Source: UBA1783 sp964449115 (GTDB lineage: Bacteria; Bacillota_I; Bacilli_A; Erysipelotrichales; Erysipelotrichaceae). From it: a stretch of 7,912 nt of DNA. The notes beneath the pieces are model-generated. The model worked only from the letters and a program-made list of their open reading frames with translations, made no database searches and had not been told where the DNA came from. The stretch's first letter is position 1, and the number at the start of each line of letters is the position of its first letter. The stretch covers positions 1 to 7,912 of the forward strand of contig CAYUXW010000047.1 of assembly GCA_964449115.1 (NCBI GenBank), in the 5' to 3' direction. The position numbers were made by a program, and so were the translations under genes. Positions 1-5,199 of the stretch are shown one piece after another.

Positions 1-1286
1 CCTGCACTGGAAAAAGGAAAAGTTATCAAACTACAGTCGCCTTGTCCAACATCTAAAAAAGTAACGGTATAAATTGGCGAAAGTAATAGACGATTATTGT
101 TAATAATTAAAACCAGAATCAAGCCTAAAAGATATCTTTTTTTTATCGATTCAAAATATTTGACAGCCAGAACTATCATTGCCAGTAATAGTATCAGATT
201 AAAAGATCCAGTTAAACACAGTTTAGGCATGTTATCTATTTTTTCTAAAAAAGAAAGCAATAGGTCATCAATATTGATATCAATTGGCAAAAAACAAACT
301 GCTAAGGCCAACAGATAAACTAAACCAAATATCGATTTTAAAAATACAAAACTTAAAATTGAAAATAAATCAGCCTGACCATAAAAATAAAGCTGAATTA
401 TCATAATATAAATATAAATTAATATTTGTCTTTTTTCTTTTATAAAACAGCTGATTATTTTAATACCGACAGGAATCAAAAAACTAATTGATTTTATATA
501 ATATGGTTTATAGAAAGCCAGCAATAATATTTCATAAGCCAGTCTTTTCCTTTTATCTTCTATAATGTTTAACGATGCCAGACCAATCAAAATTCTGATA
601 TAGCCATAGGGAAAATTGAAAAATAAACCCAACAAAAACACCAGCATGAAAACTATTCTGTTTGTAATTTTATCATAAAAAAATAATGACAGGATACTGG
701 TTAAAAAGCTGACAAAAAAAGAAAGATGTAGCGATGATTGAGTAATAAAATATTTTTTATCACTGTCTATTTCCATTGAGTTCTTAAACAATAGTTGTAA
801 AACCCATTTGTTGGAACTCTTAAGGCACTTATCATAAATCATTTTCCTGATTGAAAATTCAGCCCTTTTTATCTTTACTTCCTTTAAGGAGACAGAACCA
901 ATTATATTATTGGCTAAACAATAGTCTTTATAGGTAGAAAAATTAAAATTATTGTAATAATTTATTTCTTTAACTTCCTGATTAACGATTACTCTATCAT
1001 CTAAAGAAAGATTTTCAGTGGTATATAAAATCACTTTATCAAGACCATTGCTTAACAGGTAGTAATTATTTCTTATCTCTACAACCCTGCCAGTTTTAAA
1101 GAAGGCTTTTTCTATAGGATATGAAACAAGTACAAAAGATACAATAATCAGGCTGCTGATAAATCTATTTTTTCTATCACTAAAAAAAGGCAATAAACCA
1201 ATAATGATTATAGAAACAATTATTCTGCTTTTAAAAGTATTAAATAATCCTATGATGATGACTGATAAAGCAGGTATTAAAATCAT
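1..1286 (-). CDS. comEC: ComEC family DNA-uptake channel protein, 3' part outside the window
   Basis: Reading the minus strand from the ATG at 1286 gives 428 uninterrupted codons to the window edge. The product is a polytopic membrane protein that, in this family, forms the channel carrying single-stranded DNA across the cytoplasmic membrane during transformation. Hydrophobic helices lie near residues 3-34 and 42-56. A small OB-fold-like region (about 64-140) ends in a segment resembling the family's F-x-x-x-x-Y pattern before the core. The hydrophobic Competence domain starts near residue 180, where S-S-L-H-L replaces the usual S-G-L-H-V. The motif FLDVGQGD at 410-417 marks the start of the metallo-beta-lactamase-like domain and is the firmest identification. 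The start overlaps the comEA stop as ATGA, which implies coupled translation. FLDVGQGD comes early compared with typical ComEC proteins, so the N-terminal half is compact. The rest of the lactamase-like domain lies outside the window. Confidence 0.93.
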   Translation of the reverse strand, partial: MILIPALSVIIIGLFNTFKSRIIVSIIIIGLLPFFSDRKNRFISSLIIVSFVLVSYPIEKAFFKTGRVVEIRNNYYLLSNGLDKVILYTTENLSLDDRVIVNQEVKEINYYNNFNFSTYKDYCLANNIIGSVSLKEVKIKRAEFSIRKMIYDKCLKSSNKWVLQLLFKNSMEIDSDKKYFITQSSLHLSFFVSFLTSILSLFFYDKITNRIVFMLVFLLGLFFNFPYGYIRILIGLASLNIIEDKRKRLAYEILLLAFYKPYYIKSISFLIPVGIKIISCFIKEKRQILIYIYIMIIQLYFYGQADLFSILSFVFLKSIFGLVYLLALAVCFLPIDINIDDLLLSFLEKIDNMPKLCLTGSFNLILLLAMIVLAVKYFESIKKRYLLGLILVLIINNNRLLLSPIYTVTFLDVGQGDCSLITFPFSSA

Positions 1287-1756
1287 AATCTGATATAATC
1301 CTTCATTTTTTCATACTTTTTTGGGCCGATTCCCTTTACTTCCATAATTTCTTCTAAAGTTTTAAAACTTCCATGGGTATTTCGATATTCAATTATAAGT
1401 AAGGCTGTCTTCTCCCCTACATATGGTATTTCCATCAGCCCATTCAAATCAGCACTGTTAATTGATATTTTTTCTATTTCTTCTTTTTTGTCCAAGATAA
1501 TTACATCATTATTTTTCAAAACTGTTGTCTGATTCAAACAGGATAAATCAACATCATCATCGACATCAACAATTTCCAGTAGATCTGCTATGGTACTTCC
1601 TTTCTCCAATATTAAAACCTCATCTTTCACAGCATTGCCTTTAACATTGACTTCTATTGTCTGATTGACCATATTTAATAATTCCAACTTTGAATTATTA
1701 GAAATAACAAGTAAAAAAAACAATAAAAAAAGAAACAGGTTTGAAAGTATTTTCAT
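1283..1756 (-). CDS. comEA: ComEA family DNA receptor (SLBB + helix-hairpin-helix)
   Basis: This 157-residue protein has one N-terminal membrane anchor (about 4-19, Leu/Phe-rich). An SLBB-like domain follows (about 33-89), then a C-terminal double helix-hairpin-helix DNA-binding domain (about 97-157) with IPYVGEKTA and VKGIGPKKY. This is the standard ComEA architecture: a membrane-tethered receptor that binds double-stranded DNA outside the membrane and hands it to ComEC. The next gene is comEC, overlapping by 4 bp; no comEB lies between them. The ATG at 1756 is the only reasonable start, since an ATG seven bases upstream is out of frame. No good Shine-Dalgarno sequence precedes it, so translation may be weak or depend on ribosomes finishing greA 31 bp upstream. 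Family assignment is strong; whether this organism is transformable is unknown. Confidence 0.95.
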   Translation of the reverse strand: MKILSNLFLFLLFFLLVISNNSKLELLNMVNQTIEVNVKGNAVKDEVLILEKGSTIADLLEIVDVDDDVDLSCLNQTTVLKNNDVIILDKKEEIEKISINSADLNGLMEIPYVGEKTALLIIEYRNTHGSFKTLEEIMEVKGIGPKKYEKMKDYIRL

Positions 1757-1787
1757 ACTTCATACTTGTTTCTTAATTTGATTTGTC

Positions 1788-2465
1788 CTAATCAATCTTT
1801 TTAATCTGAACTTTATAAGGATGAGAGACAAAGACCGTTACTGTATCTCCAACCTTACGGTCTAATAAGGCAATTGCCAGTGGTGTTTCGTTAGAAATCT
1901 TACCATTTATTGGATCCGCCTCAACAGTTCCCACAATTGTATACTCTTCCTCTTCTTCCTCATCTAAAGTCAAGATTACAACTTTTGATCCTAACTTGAC
2001 TGTCTTTTTACTAGACTTTTTAGTAGTTTCATTTTTTAAAGCATATTCGATAATTCTGATTCTTGTTTCAATTTCCGCAAGTCTGTCAACAATTTCAAAT
2101 AATTCTTTATTATCATCGCCAACACCATTTTTCTTAGCTTCAGCAATTTCATCATTGACAACAGATTTATCTTCTCTTAAAACTTCCAGTTCCTGCTGTA
2201 ATTTACTTCTGCTGGCTTGTTCATCAAGGTCTATCAATTCAAAATTTGTCAAGACATAATCATTTTCCTTGATTGTTGCCTCAACTCTAGCCTGACGGTC
2301 TCTAGCCGCATCATAATCAGCATTTTCACTTAAATCTCCCTGTGATCTGGCTGCTTTTAACTCTTCTACAACCTGAACACGGTCAATATGTAAAAGTTTA
2401 ATCTGTTCTTTTTCTAATTTGTTTAAGCCTTCTATTGTAAGGGCGATAACTTTATTTTCATCCAT
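1788..2465 (-). CDS. greA: Transcription elongation factor GreA, enlarged by a second coiled-coil hairpin
   Basis: GreA enters the secondary channel of RNA polymerase and stimulates cleavage of backtracked RNA. Residues 1-80 form the normal N-terminal coiled coil, with the tip GDLSENADY at 43-51. D44 and E47 correspond to the acidic tip residues that act at the polymerase active site. The C-terminal FKBP-like domain (about 156-225) has LGSKV, YTIVG, EAD, GKIS and GD. Between them lie about 70 extra residues (82-152) that align without gaps to the first hairpin at an offset of 71 (28-74 against 99-145, 14 of 47 identical), with a degenerate tip GVGDDN. Total length is 225 residues against about 158 usually. 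A hydrophilic Lys/Ser/Thr linker (about 146-155) and a six-Glu run (169-174) are also present. The ATG at 2465 is chosen because GGAG lies 8 nt upstream; GTG 2474 and ATG 2471 sit on or too near that site. Confidence 0.93.
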   Translation of the reverse strand: MDENKVIALTIEGLNKLEKEQIKLLHIDRVQVVEELKAARSQGDLSENADYDAARDRQARVEATIKENDYVLTNFELIDLDEQASRSKLQQELEVLREDKSVVNDEIAEAKKNGVGDDNKELFEIVDRLAEIETRIRIIEYALKNETTKKSSKKTVKLGSKVVILTLDEEEEEEYTIVGTVEADPINGKISNETPLAIALLDRKVGDTVTVFVSHPYKVQIKKID

Positions 2466-2473
2466 TTTCATCA

Positions 2474-2477
2474 CTCC
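2474..2477 (-). promoter_or_regulatory. Ribosome binding site of greA
   Basis: GGAG on the minus strand lies 8 nt before the ATG at 2465. It decides the start, because a GTG at 2474 would use a base of the site itself and the ATG at 2471 would be only 2 nt away. Confidence 0.75.
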
Positions 2478-2492
2478 ATTTAGTCTTTAGGT

Positions 2493-2520
2493 ATTATATC
2501 ATAACTGTAATTTAAATCAA
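2493..2520 (-). promoter_or_regulatory. Sigma-A type promoter of greA-comEA-comEC
   Basis: Reading the minus strand, TTGATT (2520-2515) is followed by a 16-bp spacer and a perfect TATAAT (2498-2493). TGA immediately before the -10 box gives an extended -10 element (TGnTATAAT). The -35 box overlaps the udk stop codon. Transcription would begin near 2486, leaving a short leader of about 20 nt before greA. No terminator is visible in the udk-greA gap, so readthrough from upstream may add to this promoter. Confidence 0.75.
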
Positions 2521-3155
2521 CCGAAGTTCATATTATTAGCTATGATACTGTAGATCTTTGTTTTCAATAAATCCATAGCCACCAGATTATGTGAACCTTC
2601 CGGAATAATCAAATCAGCATATCTTTTGCTTGGTTCAACAAAGGCATTGTGCATTACTCTGACAGTATTTAAATATTGATCACAGACATTTTCTAATGTT
2701 CTTCCTCTTTCTGTAACATCACGTTTTAATCTTCTGATAAAACGAACATCTGCATCGGTATCTACATAAATCTTCATATCGAGTTTTTCTCTTATTGCTT
2801 CATCATGCAAAACAAACAATCCTTCAAGTACGATAACATCTGCGGGATTGACAACCTCGGTTATTGCACTTCTAGTATGATTTACATAATCATAGGTTGG
2901 TTTTTCAATTGACTTGCCACTAATTAACATTTCCAGCTGTTCGATAAACAAATCGGTATCGAAAGCAAAAGGATGGTCATAGTTCGTTTTTAATCTTTCC
3001 GCAAAAGGTAAGTGAGTCTGATCCTTATAATAGTCATCCTGTCTTAAAATAATGACTGACTTATAATCATCATAAGTCTCTTTCAGTAATTGAGCGATTG
3101 AAGTTTTTCCGCTTGCACTACCACCAGCGATTCCAATAATTGTCGGTCTAGCCAT
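2517..3155 (-). CDS. udk: Uridine kinase (uridine/cytidine kinase)
   Basis: This 212-residue soluble P-loop kinase phosphorylates uridine and cytidine to UMP and CMP in pyrimidine salvage. Visible motifs, numbered from the chosen start, are Walker A GGSASGKT (11-18), QDDYYKD (39-45), NYDHP (58-62), YDY (88-90) and VLEGLF (109-114). The arginine-rich lid RRLKRDVTERGR (141-152) and EPSKRYADLIIP (174-185) follow. Length matches the family (about 210). The ATG at 3155 is preferred over the ATG at 3164 because AGGAG lies 9 nt before the former and directly abuts the latter. The gene starts 12 bp after mltG, and its ribosome binding site overlaps the mltG stop codon, suggesting coupled translation. 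Udk sits next to greA in many Bacillota. Confidence 0.97.
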   Translation of the reverse strand: MARPTIIGIAGGSASGKTSIAQLLKETYDDYKSVIILRQDDYYKDQTHLPFAERLKTNYDHPFAFDTDLFIEQLEMLISGKSIEKPTYDYVNHTRSAITEVVNPADVIVLEGLFVLHDEAIREKLDMKIYVDTDADVRFIRRLKRDVTERGRTLENVCDQYLNTVRVMHNAFVEPSKRYADLIIPEGSHNLVAMDLLKTKIYSIIANNMNFG

Positions 3156-3164
3156 ATCTTTCAT

Positions 3165-3169
3165 CTCCT
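3165..3169 (-). promoter_or_regulatory. Ribosome binding site of udk overlapping the mltG stop
   Basis: AGGAG on the minus strand shares bases with the TAG stop of mltG (3170-3168) and lies 9 nt before the ATG at 3155. It excludes the ATG at 3164, which follows it directly. Confidence 0.8.
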
Positions 3170-4232
3170 AATACAAATACTTGTAAACGTTTTTTTGATG
3201 TTCTTCGTAAGTTTCCGCAAAATGCGCTTTACCAGTGCTGATATCATTAACAAAGAAATAATAATTGCTTTCAGCTGGATTCAAAGTTGCTTTTAAAGCC
3301 ATTTCGTTAGTATTGCTGACTGGTCCAACTGGCAAGCCATCAACCAGATAAGTATTGTAATCTGATTTAATTGTTACATCACTTTCACAGTCTTCCCAAG
3401 AATCATAGGTATATAAGGCATAGCATACGGTAACTGATGACTGTAATTTCCATCCATCATTTAAACGGTTATGGAACACACTTGAAACCAGATACATATC
3501 TTCTTCATTACTTACTTCAAAAAGAATCACGCTGGCTAAAGTATAGATTTCATGAACTGTATATCCAGATGCCTTAATTTCATCTTTATATTTTAAATAA
3601 ATCTCGTTTTGATAATCAAGTATTTTTTCTGTCACCTGTTCAACAGTGGTATTAGCAAAGAAGCTGTATGTTTCTGGAAAAATATACCCTTCTAAAAAAC
3701 AATGTTCTGAATTAAATACTTCCTCAGTTAAAAACTCATATTTAGCAATTAACTGATAAATATATTTAACATCATTCCATTTCTGTAGAATTTCTTCAGC
3801 AGTTAAATTTGTCTTTTCAGCTATGTAGGCTGCAGCATGTTTAGCCCAGGAACCATCGGGAATAGTTACCATAACTTCCTCTCTGGAAGCTTTAGTTATA
3901 TCAGAAAGTGTCCCAAATATCTGCTCAACACTCATATTTTTATCTAATATAAAGTTTCCAGCATAATAATCATTGACTTTGTTTAGTTTTACATAAATCT
4001 TGGCAATTTTAGTATCTCTGATAAATCCTTCATCATAAAGTTTGTTGATAATATCATCCATTGTCGAACCCTCATCAACTATAAATGCTGTTGGTTCAGA
4101 TACTTCTGAAACCGGTTTCAGGCCATTTAAATAGCTTCTATACAGGAAAGCAAAGCCTCCAGCAAAAGCAATTAAAAAGACTAAAACTACTATTAATACA
4201 ATCTTAGTCCTGTTCTTCTTGTTCTTGGCCAT
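3168..4232 (-). CDS. mltG: Endolytic murein transglycosylase MltG (YceG family)
   Basis: This 354-residue membrane-anchored enzyme cleaves nascent glycan strands of peptidoglycan outside the membrane and is thought to set strand length. A lysine-rich cytoplasmic N-terminus (2-9) precedes one transmembrane helix (about 10-31), a LysM-like region (about 40-115) and the YceG catalytic domain (about 120-354). Family motifs include LEGYIFPETY (180-189), LASVILFE (232-239), SSVFHNRL (250-257), KLQSSVTV (262-269), YNTYLVDGLPVGPVSN (292-307) and ALKATLNPA (313-321). The usual E-K-E of the catalytic motif is L-F-E here; the last Glu (E239) aligns with the residue I take to be catalytic (E218 in E. coli, position recalled). 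A TTG at 4247 could extend the frame by five residues, but GAGGTG lies 7 nt before the ATG at 4232. The first 29 bp overlap the DUF1292 gene in another frame. Confidence 0.94.
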   Translation of the reverse strand: MAKNKKNRTKIVLIVVLVFLIAFAGGFAFLYRSYLNGLKPVSEVSEPTAFIVDEGSTMDDIINKLYDEGFIRDTKIAKIYVKLNKVNDYYAGNFILDKNMSVEQIFGTLSDITKASREEVMVTIPDGSWAKHAAAYIAEKTNLTAEEILQKWNDVKYIYQLIAKYEFLTEEVFNSEHCFLEGYIFPETYSFFANTTVEQVTEKILDYQNEIYLKYKDEIKASGYTVHEIYTLASVILFEVSNEEDMYLVSSVFHNRLNDGWKLQSSVTVCYALYTYDSWEDCESDVTIKSDYNTYLVDGLPVGPVSNTNEMALKATLNPAESNYYFFVNDISTGKAHFAETYEEHQKNVYKYLY

Positions 4233-4464
4233 CCTGGAACACCTCAAATACTTCGTAAATCATTTGCCATTCATCTTCATCTTCAATTGCTTCCAAGTTA
4301 CCTTTTTCATCATAACTCATCGCATATGTTTCACCTGTTTCATCTTCTTCATCATAAAACAGGACATAAGACTTACCATATTGCTCACTATCAAAAGTAA
4401 ACAAAATTGTCATCTCAATCTCTTCGCCATCTGAAGTAGTTACATACAATGTTCTTTCATCCAT
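4204..4464 (-). CDS. DUF1292 / UPF0473 (YrzB-like) small acidic protein
   Basis: This 86-residue, strongly acidic soluble protein carries the family signature FTFDSEQYGKSYVLFY (22-37) and a C-terminal DEDEWQMIYEVFEVF stretch (62-76). These match YrzB-type proteins, which sit between ruvX and mltG in many Bacillota. No biochemical function is established for the family. The start is secure: AGGAGG lies 7 nt before the ATG and overlaps the ruvX stop. The Glu/Gln/Asp-rich tail (77-86) is encoded by the same 29 bp that encode the Lys/Asn-rich N-terminus of MltG in another frame. Its fixed place in the cluster suggests a housekeeping role, but none can be named. Confidence 0.92.
   Translation of the reverse strand: MDERTLYVTTSDGEEIEMTILFTFDSEQYGKSYVLFYDEEDETGETYAMSYDEKGNLEAIEDEDEWQMIYEVFEVFQDGQEQEEQD
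4240..4245 (-). promoter_or_regulatory. Ribosome binding site of mltG inside the DUF1292 gene
   Basis: GAGGTG on the minus strand lies 7 nt before the ATG at 4232, within the last codons of the upstream gene. It supports that ATG over an in-frame TTG at 4247. Confidence 0.7.
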
Positions 4465-4471
4465 AAAAGTA

Positions 4472-4477
4472 CCTCCT
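4472..4477 (-). promoter_or_regulatory. Ribosome binding site of the DUF1292 gene overlapping the ruvX stop
   Basis: A consensus AGGAGG on the minus strand uses two bases of the ruvX TAG stop (4478-4476) and lies 7 nt before the ATG at 4464. This is a typical coupling arrangement. Confidence 0.8.
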
Positions 4478-4895
4478 AGTATATTGTATCCAAGTAGCCC
4501 TGTAATATTACTACAGCAGCCATGGTGTCAATCATTTTTTTTCTTTTTTTACGATTCATATTAGCTGAAATCATACTTTTTTGAGCACTGACAGTTGACA
4601 GGCGTTCATCCCACAAAATAACATTTACATTTCTAGCCTCTTCAAGCATAGCCTTAAAGTTTCGTGATATTTCAGCTCTTATACCCTCATCACCGTTCAT
4701 ATGCTTAGGCAAACCTAAAACAACTTTTTCAACTTTATTAGCATCAATTATCTCACAGACCTTATTTAAACATGTCTGATAGTCATCTTCTTCAAATCTG
4801 ATAGTTTCAAATGCTGAAGCAAGCATACCTAAAGTGTCGCTTAAAGCGACACCACATGTTTTGCTGCCTAAATCCAAGCCCATAACCTTATTCAT
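4476..4895 (-). CDS. ruvX: YqgF/RuvX family nuclease (pre-16S rRNA nuclease / Holliday junction resolvase-like)
   Basis: This 139-residue RNase H-fold protein is normal in length for the family. The first strand carries GLDLGSKTCGVALSD (6-20) with the acidic residue D8. VVLGLPKHMNGDEG lies at 58-71, WDERLST at 95-101 with E97, and IDTMAAVVILQGYLD at 122-136 with D123. These acidic residues are the expected metal-binding set. Family members have been linked to 16S rRNA 5'-end maturation and to Holliday-junction resolution; sequence alone does not decide between them. The start overlaps the ireB stop by 8 bp (ATGAATAA). The nearest Shine-Dalgarno-like AGGAG is 14 nt upstream, so translation probably depends on reinitiation after ireB. 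An ATG at 4883 would also keep the D8 motif but gives an unusually short N-terminus. Confidence 0.94.
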   Translation of the reverse strand: MNKVMGLDLGSKTCGVALSDTLGMLASAFETIRFEEDDYQTCLNKVCEIIDANKVEKVVLGLPKHMNGDEGIRAEISRNFKAMLEEARNVNVILWDERLSTVSAQKSMISANMNRKKRKKMIDTMAAVVILQGYLDTIY

Positions 4896-5148
4896 CTTTA
4901 GCTAGATAGCTCCTAACAATCTCTTTTAAAATTTCATCACGGTCTACTGTTTGGATTAATGTTCTAGAATTCTTGTAACTTGAGATATATGCCGGATCGT
5001 TTGTTATCAAATAACCGACAAGTTGAGTTACTGAATTATATCCACGTTCTTTTAACGCTTCATTAACAGTTGTAATAATGTGTTTAATATTGGCTTGTTT
5101 CAGCTCATCTGAATCAAACACTCTTGTTGCTGTATCTTTTCTAACCAT
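4888..5148 (-). CDS. ireB: IreB family regulator (UPF0297, YrzL)
   Basis: This 86-residue small cytoplasmic protein carries the family core TQLVGYLITNDPAYISSY (41-58) followed by NSRTLI (60-65) and DRDEILKEIVRSYL (69-82). In Enterococcus faecalis, IreB is a substrate of the Ser/Thr kinase IreK and a negative regulator of intrinsic cephalosporin resistance. Phosphorylation there is on threonines near the N-terminus. Here T6 and T8 lie in a comparable N-terminal position (KDTATRVF), so control by a PASTA-type kinase is plausible but inferred. AAGGAGG lies 8 nt before the ATG. The gene follows alaS by 51 bp and overlaps ruvX by 8 bp, matching the alaS-yrzL-yrrK order of Bacillus subtilis. Confidence 0.94.
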   Translation of the reverse strand: MVRKDTATRVFDSDELKQANIKHIITTVNEALKERGYNSVTQLVGYLITNDPAYISSYKNSRTLIQTVDRDEILKEIVRSYLAKDE

Positions 5149-5156
5149 AAATGAAA

Positions 5157-5163
5157 CCTCCTT
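5157..5163 (-). promoter_or_regulatory. Ribosome binding site of ireB
   Basis: AAGGAGG on the minus strand lies 8 nt before the ATG at 5148 and is one of the strongest sites in the window. Confidence 0.8.
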
Positions 5164-5199
5164 ATACTATTTTACTAAATACTACCTTAAAATTAAAGA

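Noticed and set aside
97..318. Open frame of 73 codons on the plus strand
   Set aside because: It lies wholly inside the minus-strand comEC frame, which is longer, has family motifs and continues to the window edge. The composition is typical of an antisense shadow.
1741..1775. Short repeat AAGTATGAAGTATGAAAA around the comEA start
   Set aside because: It is a 7-bp tandem similarity that makes an out-of-frame ATG; too short to call a regulatory repeat.
1996..2259. Open frame of 87 codons on the plus strand, rich in Ser and Leu
   Set aside because: It is antisense to the coiled-coil part of greA. Heptad-rich Glu/Lys/Leu codons read backwards give Ser/Phe/Leu runs. No ribosome binding site is seen.
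2466..2474. Longer starts for greA (GTG 2474, ATG 2471)
   Set aside because: They overlap or nearly touch the GGAG ribosome binding site; the ATG at 2465 has proper spacing.
4219..4434. Open frame of 71 codons on the plus strand resembling a membrane protein
   Set aside because: It is antisense to the acidic DUF1292 gene; GAA/GAT codons read backwards give Phe/Ile-rich hydrophobic strings.
5030..5040. TATAAT on the minus strand inside ireB
   Set aside because: The only -35-like sequence is about 20 bp away and poor; chance matches are common in AT-rich DNA.
5149..5199. Possible promoter or terminator between alaS and ireB
   Set aside because: A TAAAAT -10-like box exists but no acceptable -35 box is at 16-18 bp. 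The AAATTA/TAATTT inverted repeat at 5190-5206 is all A-T, overlaps the alaS stop and has no following U tract.
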